Shown: positions 30,087-41,670 of the stretch, piece by piece
How the letters are laid out: the number at the start of each line of letters is the position of its first letter
Position numbering within the stretch: position 1 is the stretch's first letter
DNA from: Podospora bellae-mahoneyi
Lineage: Eukaryota > Ascomycota > Sordariomycetes > Sordariales > Podosporaceae
Assembly (NCBI RefSeq): GCF_035222275.1
Contig: NC_085885.1
Coordinates: forward strand, 2,728,001-2,792,000
Direction: 5' to 3'
Length of the DNA stretch: 64,000 nt
Made by a program: the position numbers and the translations under genes
Notes under the pieces: generated by a model
Told to the model about the DNA's origin: nothing
The model's database searches: none
What the model saw: only the letters and a program-made list of their open reading frames with translations

Positions 30087-32374
30087 TTAGTCCAACCCAT
30101 TTCTCAGCCACGCGTAGTGACCAAACGCGCTGCCCTCCTTTCCGACATGCTTCTCCAGGTATGCTTCCAAGACGGCAAGCGCAAGTTCTTGGTAGCGGGG
30201 GAGTGGAGAGGGAAACGTTGGCTGCCTCTAGCGTGGATATGAGTTGGCGGACGAAGGGGAGCCAGAGGTAATGGAATTCGGCAGACGGGACCTGGGCAAT
30301 GTTGGCGACAATCTTGGGGGAAAAGCGCATGGCTAGGTCGTCCCAGTTGAGTTCGATGCACCGGGCCAGGCCCCAGGCACTCGGCCAAGAGGTTGGGTGT
30401 GATGTAGGTCTCAGGATTCTGATGTGGTCCGTCCCGATGGGCCTCATTTGGTAGTACGGATAGCCGTTACTGCGACTCTTTGAAGCATTGCGTAACTCGG
30501 CCTCTGCTGTTTCTACGGTCCGAAGCTTGGTGGGTGACATCGTATCGAAAACAGACTTGAGCAGCAGCAGCTTGCAAATCTCCAAGCTCGCAGTCTTATC
30601 AAAGACGCCTTCGTTTGCTAGTTCAATGATTCTCATAACAGCAGCCGCAGCAGATGGTGTCAGGGAGGCTTGTTTTTCGATGACTGGGGTCAATCTAAGT
30701 ATGAAGTCAGCCCGCGTGTCAGACCACGCGTGAAAGAATTAGGCCTTGCCTTGTCTTCAAATAGTCAAAATCATGAAATCCCTTGATCATGTTGACAATG
30801 ACAGCAGTCCCGGTCGACGCCATGACATTAGCCCCTTGGCAAGCTTCCAAGGCAGCAGGAACGACTTCATTGGCGGCCCATTGTCCAATCTGAGGATTGT
30901 ATGAAGCATCGCTCGGCCGACCAAGCACTGTCAACAGTTGCATCCGGACAGCCGCTGGACGAGGCGAGATATACTGGGCGAGACTGGATAGTGTCAGCAT
31001 TTGAACCAGGCATACTTTGAATAAACGCATACCTATCCTTGAATTTGTGTAAAATCAAACGAGTCCGCGGCTGCAGCCTTCTTGACGAGATCAAACAATG
31101 GCGTCCCGAGATTGAACCCGGCCTTGGTCCCGACCCAACCCATGGACCGGCCAAACAGTTCGTACTCCCGGTTACTGCAGAACAGCCGCCAAGAACTTCA
31201 GTGCAGGCTCTTCGTTGAAATCCCGCGTATCAGACTGCAAGATGTAGCCGTATGGGTCCGGTTGGGCTGCCCATGCAAGCTGTGCGAGGGTGCGAACAAT
31301 TTGCATTGTCGACTCGCGCACGTCCAGATTAAAGCACTTCTCAAAATAACATGCCAAAACAATGACGGCAACCTATCCCAGAGGATTAGTCGGACGGGCA
31401 ATCGGAAGACAAGAGAAACAAACCGCCAAGCGATACCAGTGTGACACGGAGACTCCCTAAAGAAACATGATATGTCAGTTCAGTAGATACAAAGAAGACA
31501 AGACGTGTGACATACCTCGTTGCCTGTGGACCCCCGAGAAATCTTCCTCCCCGCGTGCGGCATTCTCGAAAGGGTCTTCGTAATCTTGAACCAAGTTCTT
31601 GTCCAGGCCACCGTCTTCAATCTCCATGTTCTCGCGCAGCGTGTTTCCATCGGTCGTAGCGAGCTTCTTGATCTTGAGCCTCGTGTCTATAATGTCAACC
31701 ACTTCTTGCCATCGGAAAACCAGCATGCCATCGACGGTTGGACTTCTGACGTCTTGAACGTCTTGGTAACATCCCGTTGCTTCACAACGAGGTTGCCACC
31801 TTGGTGCTCAGACGGAAGACAGATGACAAGAGCACCGAACATTCCCGGGATCTTCTCAGTACTGTAACCCCATGTTGGTCATCAGAGAAAGGTCATCAGA
31901 GGGTACCATCGGAGACAAACTCAGTGTGAGGCTTGAACATGTCACGCTTCTCGTAGATCAACATCTTGTACAGTTCGGCCCTCACGGGAGCAGTAATTCC
32001 CAGCTGCTGAGCGACTAGCTTGCAAGCAGCGCTGATGGTCGACTCCTACTGCGGGTGAAGCTCCAATTGGGCTGCATCCAGCTGCCATGTGTTGCGAACC
32101 GAGGTGTCGACGAAGGTCTCGGTGCCTTCGCCATAGGGGCTTGACGTGCCTTTTCAATCAGTTGTTGGGCACTGTCTTCCCCCAGAGGAAGGGCGACATG
32201 GCCAACATCGCGAACTAATATCGGGTAGAGGCTGGACTCGGTCAATTTGGCAAATGCCGCGAAGCTTCCGGCAGCCTTGATACGATCCAATGCGTCGCAG
32301 AGCCCGTTCTTGATCTCGTCCAAAGGGGACTCGGACGGCGCAGGCGCGTCCGTGGTGCGATGAAATGATGCCAC
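30087..32374 (-). pseudogene. Decayed 2-oxoglutarate/Fe(II)-dioxygenase-like gene of the large fungal type
   Basis: The minus strand shows a colinear but broken gene. It starts with ALDRIKAAGSFAAFAKL (about 32290), then ELYKMLIYEKRDMFKPHT, an intron with a GTTTGT donor, TEKIPGMFGALVICLPSEHQG and KTFKTSEVQPSMACWFSD, the double-stranded beta-helix region of a fungal dioxygenase-type family. Then follow GVSVSHWYRLA and a long helical C-terminal part (about 30200-31300). Lesions: no ATG at the expected start (GTG), TAG at 32046-32048 where Trp is expected, one-base shifts near 31530 (G run), 31163 and 30200 (C run), and a stop just before a likely donor near 31034. The frame ends with TAA at 30087-30089. 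These are enough to call it non-coding as read; the TAG alone could be an editing site. Family assignment is from motif memory. Confidence 0.6.
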
Positions 32375-32866
32375 AAAGACGAGTTGTCGCGCTATGGGGG
32401 TAAAGTGGGCGAACAGTTGAAGGGAATTTCACAAGCGCGAGTTCCCACACGTGCAAGGTCAAGAACCTGAAGAGCAATCTATATTCTCATCAACGCATCG
32501 ACACGTTCCATGTCGTTTGTGACTCTCATCTCATTTCTTTTGTTTGCATCCATAACCATGACATCGGGCACCTGGCAGCCAGTGCCAATGATTACCTTTC
32601 TTTTCTCCACCCGTTCTAGCTCAGGGGAAGATCCCAGATCGAAGCAACCATGACGTCGCGGGCAAAAGAACTGCCATATCAAGAGAAAGTAAAAACAAAG
32701 TCAAAGTACAAAGCAATTAAACCCCAACTCCCATTCAAATCCCCGGGATATCCTAAACCCATTGCCAACATACATCTCAAATCCAACCATGATCGTAATC
32801 CATGACAGGAGAATCCTTCACTCCCTCCTCCAACCCTTCCCGCGATTTGTCTTTGCCATGCGTCAC
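32375..32866. other. Intergenic region
   Basis: 5' side of the decayed dioxygenase-like gene and 3' side of the chitinase. No gene is seen. Confidence 0.5.
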
Positions 32867-34354
32867 TCAAAGACATTGTGAATACCACACGCTCAACACG
32901 ACACATTGATATGGAGATTCACAAACCGTCGATCCCAGGTGGTATATCCCACCACATGTTCCCCAGTGAGGCACCGGTGCGCCAGTCGGGGTTGACGAGC
33001 CCGATGTAGACTTGACAGACGCCGTCGTAGGCGATGGGACCTCTTTTGTGGAAAATTCAGTTGCTGTCGCACTGACAACAGCAGTAGTTGTAATGGTAAC
33101 GAATGACGTTTGGCTGGATAGGAGGCTAGACAGGAGGCTATCTAGTTGGCTGGATGGTAGACTGGTTGGAATCGTTGTTTGGCTGGCTGTTTGCGTGGGC
33201 GGCAGACCGGATCCTTGACCAGACGACTGGCCATCACTCCCCAGCGCAGCTTGGATACTGTCCAAGAACCCAGTATTCCCATAAACCTGCGACATGTCCC
33301 TTTGTAATCTGTTAGCTCTCATTCCCACACTTCCCATCATTAGAACCTACCACATCATCACCCCCCCAAAACTCGCAAACCCCTTCACATACCCCACCAC
33401 CCCCTTCAACACCTCCCCATTCACATACCCCCTCCCCGCCGCCTGACTCCCCGGCACCCCCAACAAAACCTTCACCCCCTTATTCTTACTCTCCTCCCTA
33501 GCCCACCGATCCCACCTCTCAAAGTTGAACTGGCTCTCACCCTTCCCATCACCACCCCCAGAAGCCTCCCAACTATTAACCCCACACCAATTATTATAAA
33601 ACTGCACCATCACAAAATCAAACCCCACCCCATCCATCAACCCCCCCATCGCCGCATCAGGAAACGGGCACTGCGGCGCACCACTCATGTAAAACTTTTT
33701 CTTCCCACCATCCGCATCCATCAACCTCCTCAACTCCCCCACAAAATCAACCATATTCACCGCCACAGCCTCCAAGTCAATATCAAACCCATCTATCACC
33801 GCATCCCCAAACGGTCTTTCCACCTTTGAACCCTCCTTCTTCGGTCCAAACATCTCCCATACCGCCCCCGCCATCTGGACCGCCTCGGCGGGGGAGGAAA
33901 AACCCCCTTCGGTGTAAGTTGCTCCCCCGATAGACAAGAGTATAGATTTGTTGTGGGCCGTCTGGCAGGTTTGGATGTCTTCTTCGAGCTGAGGGCAGGA
34001 GAGGAGCTGGCTACCGGAGAAGAGGGTGCAATTGTCGCCCGCGTTGGCAAAGTTGATTGTCGTGGAGGGGGTCTTGATCGTGTAGAGGAAGGCGAGGGGG
34101 ATGATGTTAATGGGGGTGTTGGCGCAGTAGTAGGAGAGGCGTTGCTGGCCACCCGAGGTGAGGGAGATGGAGTTTTGGCCTGGGACTCAGATGATTAGGA
34201 GAGAAAAGTTCGGGATGGAGGGGAGTTGGGAGAGAAACATACCCCAGTAGACGGCGATGTTGTTTGAGGCGGTGGGGTCGAAGCCCGCGAGGACTTTGTT
34301 GGAGAGAGAAAGGATGATGCCGCAGAGGGCGAGGAGATTGCGAGATCGAAGCAT
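32867..34354 (-). CDS. GH18 class III-type chitinase with C-terminal CBM1
   Basis: Three exons, complement(32867..33299, 33351..34179, 34243..34354), give 457 aa; the introns are 51 and 63 nt. Residues 1-23 are a signal peptide. The GH18 barrel shows NIAVYWGQNS at its start, [11 protein letters not shown] (the SxGG strand) and DGFDIDLE with the catalytic Glu at about residue 174. VQFYNNWCG follows, and MMWDMSQ lies over the last intron. A Ser/Thr/Gln-rich linker leads to a fungal cellulose-binding module (CBM1) at the C-terminus: WGTCGG, TVCES, YQCVV, YSQCL with four Cys. The enzyme should be secreted and cleave chitin, and the CBM1 would tether it to crystalline chitin or cellulose. It fits the subgroup-B, plant-type fungal chitinases. 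Confidence 0.93.
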
Positions 34355-35589
34355 TTTTGGTGAACAACAAGTTCAAGGTTGTGGGAATTGAAAGGTTTGA
34401 AGGTCGTGGTTGGCGCTTGTCGAGGTGAATCTTGAATTGTAAATCGCTTGCCGACGTGCCCGCTATCTTCGAGAAATTCGATAACTGCCAAAGTACCTCG
34501 AGAATTGAACTGGTTCAGGCTGCCTGCTCACTGAGTCGCTCCTTCCATGTGTGGTGTTCTTACCTGACGTGATAGCCTGACATCGATACTCACCTCATCC
34601 CTGCACCTCATCTTATGTCCTTCCTCTCGCAGGCAGTAACTTGAAAACTAAAAGGGAAAAAAGTCAGGGAATTTCACCCGATCTTTCACCTCAAAGTTTG
34701 GTAACTCCAACAACATGGCCACTGGGTCAAATCTGCTACGTTACACCCTGGCAAAAAACACAGTCCAAACGATTGAGCTGTTCACATCTCACAGATTACA
34801 CACCTCATGTAGGATCGTCTTTTAACCTCAGCCGTGATCAATATCTGTGGCATATGAAGGGATTTGGTGTATCCGTGATCGGAGGATATTGGATCGAAGC
34901 CGCCTCCTAATGGCCGGTGGAACATGATAACAACACAACATTTCATGTACACAAGAGAGCCGCTGAAATGTTGAAATGAGCGGGGTATTAAAGGAATCGG
35001 GAGATAGTGATCGTTGCATTTCGGGATCCGAGGCTACCTTGGGTATCTTGCGGTCAGATGCCTGTTCACATGCTCTGTGTTTGGTAGTTTGAGAAGAGCC
35101 GCTTGTCTCCTGCAACGTAGGATTTCGGACCTGTGAAAGCCTTTCAAAATCACTGTTCCCGAGTCAACCGTGATCGCTGGAAGTACCTTCGTAGGGCAAG
35201 CATGTACTCTGGTTTGGATATTGGTACCCAATTCTAAAGAGGCTCCATCTGCCCATCGCCCTGGACGATCTCTGAGAAGAGCGATCGAAACCGATGATCA
35301 ACATTACTGGTAAATCTCAACATTAAACAACAAAAAGCAAAATGAAATTCGGCAGGTTGGAGTACTCCAGACCTCCCACATGACAGCCCGGTACATCCAC
35401 ACCAACATTGATACAAGTCCAAAAAAGACCACCCGTTGCTTGCCATAAGTACCCGAATTCCTGGTTCCACCGAAAAGACTGGACTCGATCTGTACCCATA
35501 CGCAACATATTGATGAATAGCCTTGCACAAAGCTTGTTCCGTGGAGTTATTGACTTTCCTTCCTGTCTCTTGAAACTAGGCTTGATACA
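34355..35589. other. Intergenic region
   Basis: Chitinase promoter side and 3' side of the next minus-strand gene. Short open frames on both strands lack protein-like features. Confidence 0.45.
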
Positions 35590-37128
35590 TCACAGAATAA
35601 CAACCTTGGAGCCCACCTCCCGAGCAAGCTTCAAGCAGCAGCCAAGGCAAGCTTTCTTTCGCAGAATAACCAACGACTGGAATTCGAAGCTCAAATCCGT
35701 CGGTACAAGCGGGTCAGACAGGGCAAAGAATGTCATCTCGTCATTCCCGTCCCCAGCAACGACATCGACGACGTTGAGTCCACGTGCACGTCTGCGCTCA
35801 CGATGACGGCCTCGCTGACAGCCACCTTCAAGTTCGGTTCCCTGCCCATGATCACCCATAGTTTCAGCAATTTCGCTGTCTATGAGCGGACTTATGAAGC
35901 GGGCGGCCGGGTCCGGTTCAGTCAGTTTGGTATCAGGCGGGTGCTCGCATCGGTTGAGAATCAGGGCGTTTGCTAGATTGCGCAGTATTCTTCCGGGATC
36001 TCTTGTGACCAAAAGAGCAAGGATGTTCGCGACCAAAATTGCTAGCTTTCGAAGGAACTCTTTAGATTGAGAAGTAACGTTCTGAGTGTGGACGCGCACC
36101 TGGGGAAGTCGGTAATAAGGTTTCGAGGGTCGAGACTGCGAAGATCTGGCGGAGAAGTGGCGCTAAACAGAAGAGCACATGCCATGCCAACTGTTCTTTC
36201 GCCAGGGAGTGGTGAGAGTTTCTGACCACGAACCTTGTGGGTTTGGTAGTTGGGATGCTTCAAGTTGGATCTTGGGCAGTCAAGAGGGCTATTCCAGAGT
36301 TCAAGCTTTTGTAAAACTTGCCGAAGAGCATATGGTATGCCCTCCTCCATTGCTTGCTTGGCGTGACCATGATTCAGCCCAAGTTTGTTGAGTAGTAGGT
36401 GCCCATAGGTACTCAACCTGACCATTCCAAATATCGGAGGCGGGGAACCAGGCCCCGCCACAAGTTCTGACAAAGCCCCTATTGAAAGAATGGGTAATCA
36501 CCTTAAATGTCGAAATATCCCTAGCGTGACCCTTCTGAATTATGTTGATGACGACTATTGAGCCGGGTTGCTCTAGCCCGACCGTACCATCGGCATGAGC
36601 AATGCTGGGAGGGATGCCCAAGCACCACTTGGTAAAGGCGGCTGTCCATGCAGCGAATGATGTAGAAGTTTCTATGACGATGCGAGTGACCTCAGTCGGC
36701 CGGAGCGTTTTATCAGCAGCCGACTCCTCTAACATCGCGTGCACAGTAAGACCACTGTTGAAAGTATCCATCACCGAAATAAGACTGCAGATTAGACCCA
36801 AGAAATGCAATCCAGCGAGACTGCGGCCAAAACGGGCCACACTGTCGTTTGCCGCAAATCCAACCGTGACCTGGAGGAAGCTCAACACAGCTGGCGGAGG
36901 GGTGGGCACCACGCCGTGTTCCTTCTTTCGACGCGTCTCGATGCTCATTGCGATTGTGTTTCCGAAATGCTCACAGGCCAAAATGGCAAGGGGTTGAATG
37001 TTATCCGATGTTTCTGCTGCAGGACACCTCTCGCGATAGTGATTCCAGACTGAGCAGTGGTATCCAGGCTCCGTTGTGGTAAGATGGACATGGTCGAGTA
37101 ATCTGTACGAGTCAGTCGAGAGGAACAT
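35590..37128 (-). pseudogene. Uncharacterised fungal gene, probably eroded
   Basis: A minus-strand frame from ATG 37126-37128 (MFLSTDSYRLLDH) is protein-like: AILACEHFGNTIAMS, VTVGFAANDSVARFGRSLAGLHFLG, NSGLTVHAMLEESAADKTLRPT. This pattern recurs in uncharacterised filamentous-fungal proteins. At about 36430 the frame changes by one base, and protein-like sequence continues in the next frame (STYGHLLLNKLGLNHGHAKQ, EEGIPYALRQVLQKLELW). From about 36060 to 35590 a third open frame follows (LAILVANILALLV, then a Glu/Arg-rich part). I found no canonical introns that restore the frame at these points. Either the gene is decaying or the introns are unusual. It lies between the chitinase and the methyltransferase, all on the minus strand. 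No function can be given. Confidence 0.45.
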
Positions 37129-37486
37129 GACGATCACCTGTGAGAGTCAAGGACGTACCAAATGTTGTTGTTTTTTTGACTCGATTCAAACGCCTCCTAA
37201 GACTGTGGATGTGTGTTTGGTAACAGAGATTGTATGTAACATGGAGTTGCTCGTGATTGCGTCCCGGTAGCGAAAGATCATGATTGTATCCAGACAAAAG
37301 TTAGAGGCGTGGTTATCAACCAACATTTCAAGCGATCTGTGTTGAGTTGAGAAGAAAACGATTCAAGTGACCATTTTAGACGGGAGCACACATGTGTTTT
37401 CCTGCTGGAAGGAGCGCACTTGGTGGTGCCTTCCACAATGGAACAAGCTTTCCAGTTTGAACTCGATGCTTTCTGCCCACTCCACT
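37129..37486. other. Intergenic region
   Basis: Between two minus-strand genes. Nothing is recognised. Confidence 0.5.
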
Positions 37487-38789
37487 TCAACTATCTCCCC
37501 CACCCCCATCACCCTCCTTATTATCATACGGTTTCTGCGCAAACCAAAAATAAAAGTAATAATACCTATGCACCTTCCCATCCATAACCGCCTCCCTCAC
37601 CTTCGCACTAAAGACCTCTCTCTCCACTGCATCCATCCCCAAGTTTGCAAAGGCTTTCCCCAGCGCTGATAAGCTCTGCAACGCGGCCTCTTTCACATAC
37701 AGCCCAATCAACCTCATCGTTTTATCTTTAGGCCACGTTCCCACTGGTGTCTTCTTCTTGACACAGGTAATATTGACGAAACCAGCTCGTTCAAGAAAGT
37801 TGCCCACCACAACCGGCATGTTCAAATTCATTCCAAACTTGGCCATAGCTTCCACACATAAAGCCCAGAATTTCTTCATCACGTCCGTCTCGTGGTCCAT
37901 GGTTCCGTCGTCACAACGAGGTTCCCCATGTGATTCTTGAAATTCGATCCAGCCTCCTGGTTTGAGGTGTCTGTTTGCTTTGTCAGCCTCATATTTCATC
38001 GGCAAAAAGGGGAACACATACTGATAGATCTGGTCCACCGCCTTCTGCAAATCCCTCAGCACAAGCGCCATGCCCCTTAAATGCACAAAGTCCCATTCTG
38101 ACCCGTTCGCCCACTCGTCTTCGACATCGTCAATCATGAACCTGACATTTGGCGGCACCCACTGTGGTTGGATCGGTGAGAGATCGAGTCCCAAGATTTC
38201 AGCCCCAGGGAACAGGTCCCCCATCTCGATAGCCCAGATTCCTGTGCCGGTCCCAATATCAATGATCTTTTGTGGGTTGGGTCCAATGGGTGAAAGGTAG
38301 AGTTTCCCGTCCTTTCGACACAAAACAATGTTAGTGAATAATTACCTAAGGGGCAATAAAGGGGCAACCCACCGTCAACTCCATCATCATCGCATGCTTC
38401 ATATCCTCCCTATTCTGCTCCTGATCATCATTTGGAATTGGGTACCTCCCATATCGATAAGAATGATATCTCCTCCCATTCTCATACGTATGTGCATAAA
38501 TGCTCGATGTCACCGACGTCGAAGCCTTGGACGACCCGTCCCATCCCTCAGCCAAGAACTCGTCTTCTTCCTCAGGGCCCTCCTCAGCCTCGATTGAATT
38601 AGGGAATTGCTCTGTCTGCCGTCTCCCATCGACTGTTTTTTGCGAAAATGCTTCATCTTCCGGTATCGGGCCCGGTGTTGACGGTTGCGGTGGTTTTGGC
38701 GACGATCTTTTCGTCTGTGGTGGTAGTGGTGGTTCTACATGTGAGGGGTCATCGGATGGCCCCCTTTGGGGTTCTGAAAGTCCTGACAT
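37487..38789 (-). CDS. SAM-dependent methyltransferase (LaeA/TAM-like fold)
   Basis: Three exons, complement(37487..37970, 38022..38311, 38373..38789), give 396 aa; introns are 51 nt (in frame, no stop) and 61 nt. The N-terminal ~110 residues are Pro/Ser/Glu-rich and disordered. The class I methyltransferase core follows: motif I IIDIGTGTGIWAIEMGD, acidic loop LGLDLSPIQP, motif II-like FMIDDVEDEW and motif III LKPGGWIEFQE. The order YENGRRYHSYRYGRYPIPND before the core is characteristic of fungal LaeA-like and related TAM-domain methyltransferases, many of which are of unknown substrate; LaeA itself controls secondary metabolism in the nucleus. This copy is more likely a paralog than LaeA. 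ATG 38787-38789 gives a natural start. Confidence 0.88.
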
Positions 38790-41257
38790 CGGAGAGCTGT
38801 GCCGACCGTTGACGTCAACCGGGATTTAATGCACGTCACCGCGGGATGATTGTCGAGGATTCAGGAAGGAAATTTCCGCGAAGCTTTTGGTCCGTCGTCG
38901 TCGGTCTCAGGATCGATATCGAGATCACAGAATCGGAGCCTTTTCTCGTTTTTCGGCAGCTTCAAGAAATGACGGAGTGAAAGATTAACAAAATACCGTC
39001 AGACCCGACAGGACACACAGCTGGAATGCGGTGGTGGTGGTGGTTGGGACGGGTCGTCGGTTTGGCTATATAAAACATTAATATCCGCGTGCCACCTGGG
39101 CGGGCGCCCATCACCATCGCTTATGGAGCCCAGCCGACTTTTTGCGGTAGACAGGATGCACGGCAGCGCCATGGCTTTGATCTGTCGGGCCGTGGTCTCC
39201 GTCGGAGGGTTTTTAGCTGTCAATCTGTCGTAGAGGAGCCGTGGTCCCAGCGCTGGGGTTCAACACCAGGTTGAAAAATCAGAGCAGCTTGGTTGAAAGA
39301 ATCGGCGAGATTCAGTCCGCTTACATTTCGGGAAAACGCTCTCTCGTTCGCGTCTGCAAAAGTGATAAGACCATGGAAGTTCCGCATAAAAGTGCCTTCC
39401 CATTCAAGACAGGTTTCTTTGCCTTCCATCACATCTTGCATCTGCACGAGAGTGGGAATACTGGCAATGCAGCCGCCCGTCATGGCCAATCAGAGTCAAG
39501 ATATCTGGACTTTTATCCCCTGTCCTCCCAACCTTTGAAGCCGTGATGTTTGGTTCTCTGCTTCGTTTAATTCTAGTAATGCAACGACCGGCGGCACGTA
39601 CACAACGCCAAAATGCTGCTACCCGATCAGATCAGCCTGCCAGACCTGCCATAGCTTTTTCTCGGAGGTCGATCAAACGGCTTTAAAGAGTAGAGGTGGT
39701 GAGGTTTTTAACTCAAAGTCAGATAATCAAGATATGGTTATGTTGATCAATGTGGCTGACCAATGCACGTCTAGTGCAACACTACAATTCTCTACGTCTA
39801 GTAGTGATCAGCCTATGTTTGTCTAGACTTGCGATCTGTTGTTTCGTGAGACAGGTCCTGCATATGGCCTCCTGTCTGACAACCTTTGAGAAATTGAGAT
39901 GACAGTAGCGTGCGTCGTGAGACTTTTTTGATTCTCTTGTTCAAAGACCGAGATGTCGATCCATGTCAGCTGGCCTTTATCTAATCCTGGAAGCTATTCG
40001 GGACCCAGCAGCCTTGACAAATCTTTTTAGTCTAGCATAGCAGATGGGAGTTGGACGCGGCTAGTGAAATAGCAATTCTGAGACTCTGTCGTGAAGTTGC
40101 CAGCTGAAACTAGCGACCGACGCTGCCGAAGAGGCTTGGAAGAGGTCACGTTATGGACTATAATCAGGGGATCCAGGAGAGTGTCTTGGTAACCCTCTGG
40201 CCGGCAAATCTTGTCGGTTCGCGTCCCGTCGCGGAACAACCTCCAAACCGAGAGATTGCCGCGCACGTGCCTCGTGTGCCTGGATCTGAGAGATTCTAGT
40301 GTTGCTAGCGCAGCGGTCCAGCAATGCTTATTTTGACATTCGAAGGGTGGTGCACTGGTGTTGAAGATGCGGCGTTTTGTGTTGGATCACCAACAGGGAA
40401 AAGCCGAGGCCTGTAACGCGGTTGTCCGGAAAAACGACCCATTCCGAGCAGCAGTGGGCAATCCAATCCGGGGCGAGGTCGGGTCTGGGGGAGCTCTGGG
40501 GAAGCTGTCCGGGGAAGCGGAGCTGGCCGCAACACCAAGCCCACCAGAGCCGTTTTGTCCTCGGTTACCCCACAGTTCGTGGCACGACATGCGGAGCGCT
40601 TCACAGGCCACACACACCACCATTGGCCGCTAATCACACGAGAAACCACCACATGCCGAACCACTTGCTCCTCCCGCTCTGCCCATCATGTTCTCTCCTG
40701 GCCAGTCTGCCAGTTGTGCCCAACGCACCTGCTCTGCCTTTGCCATACATCAATTCGTATGTTTTCTTCTCTTTGTCCCACTCTCCAGAAAGTTCCCACC
40801 TTTTCTGGGCTGGCCATCTACAAGCATCTATCCCTGAATCTACATACGCCGGAGAGAGAGAGGGGTATCTTATCCTCCCCACGCTCTAATTTGCTTGTCG
40901 ATCTCTTGTCATCTCATCCTTGCATCTACTCCATACAACTACGTCTTCTTCCCCACGGGGCAACCTCCTCCCGCGGCAACCGAAGTGGGAATATAAACAC
41001 TCCCCTTCGTCCCTGATTTCTGTCCTCTCGACCTGACCTTGACATCATCGCTTCGTTATACACACTTCAACAGTTCTCGCCCGCACTTCAAGATACCCTT
41101 TTTGTTGGTTTTGTGCTGTTTCGGTTCCTTGTAACAAACCACCACATTTCCACCCCCCACCCTTTTTACGTACTACTACAACTACCAAGGACGGCAAACC
41201 ACCACTCTGTCGAACCACCTCCGACTACCGAGAGAGAACACCTTTACTCTACCAAAA
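38790..41257. other. 2.5-kb gene-free region
   Basis: Upstream of the methyltransferase (-) and of the small mitochondrial-type gene (+). The stretch 39540-40270 is comparatively AT-rich and contains two copies of ACGTCTAGT at about 39767 and 39794. The 0.5 kb before 41258 is CT-rich, as is usual for fungal promoters. No gene is supported. Confidence 0.45.
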
Positions 41258-41670
41258 ATGGCCTCTACTCAGCAGCAATCCCGCCTCCTTTCCACCTCTG
41301 CCCGCGTGCACCCCCCTTACCTTCCTCACCTTTACACCGCGGCTACCAAACCATCCCCTGTAGCAAGGGGCATCAAGTGGTATGCTCCCCCTCATTTCCC
41401 CTTTCTCCTCTCTGTCCGACAGCTTCCAACATGTTCTTTGTGTTTAGGGTCCCATCTCTCGCAGGCGCCCTCGCAGCAGGCTACGTAGCCGTCTCAACCT
41501 ACCGCACCTCCGCCGCCGCCGCCCAGCAACGACAGGCCGAGGCTGAGCAGGCTGATCTGGAGAGAAGACGACAGAACGCCGCTTTGGCGGACGCCTACGG
41601 GGACAGGAGCAGCTTGGAGGAGCTGGAGAGGGCGATGAGGGTGTATGAGGCGCAGCGGGGCAACAACTAA
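41258..41670 (+). CDS. Small predicted mitochondrial protein
   Basis: Two exons, 41258..41379 and 41448..41670, give 114 aa. The intron is 68 nt with a GTATGC donor and TTTAG acceptor. The first ~40 residues lack acidic residues and are rich in Ser/Arg/Ala (RLLSTSARVHPPY), which fits a mitochondrial presequence. The splice junction creates KWVPSLAGALAAGYVAVSTYRT, a probable single membrane span, followed by an amphipathic Ala/Gln/Glu/Arg helix ending in ELERAMRVYEAQRGNN. It resembles small accessory proteins of the inner membrane, but I do not recognise a named family. The A-rich ATG context (CCAAAAATGGC) supports the start. Function unknown. Confidence 0.7.

Noticed and set aside
31080-31165. 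A tRNA-like B box (GGTTCAATCTC on the minus strand)
   Set aside because: It lies in protein-like sequence of the dioxygenase-like gene, and no A box or cloverleaf can be formed around it. I found no tRNA or rRNA gene in the window.
21078-38789. A secondary-metabolite cluster (P450 plus methyltransferase plus membrane proteins)
   Set aside because: There is no polyketide synthase, NRPS, terpene synthase or prenyltransferase core. The P450 and methyltransferase are about 15 kb apart, with unrelated and broken genes between them.
39220-39489. Minus-strand 89-codon frame with an ATG
   Set aside because: It has some protein-like character but no continuation by splicing, no signal or membrane segment and no recognised family. 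Too weak to annotate.
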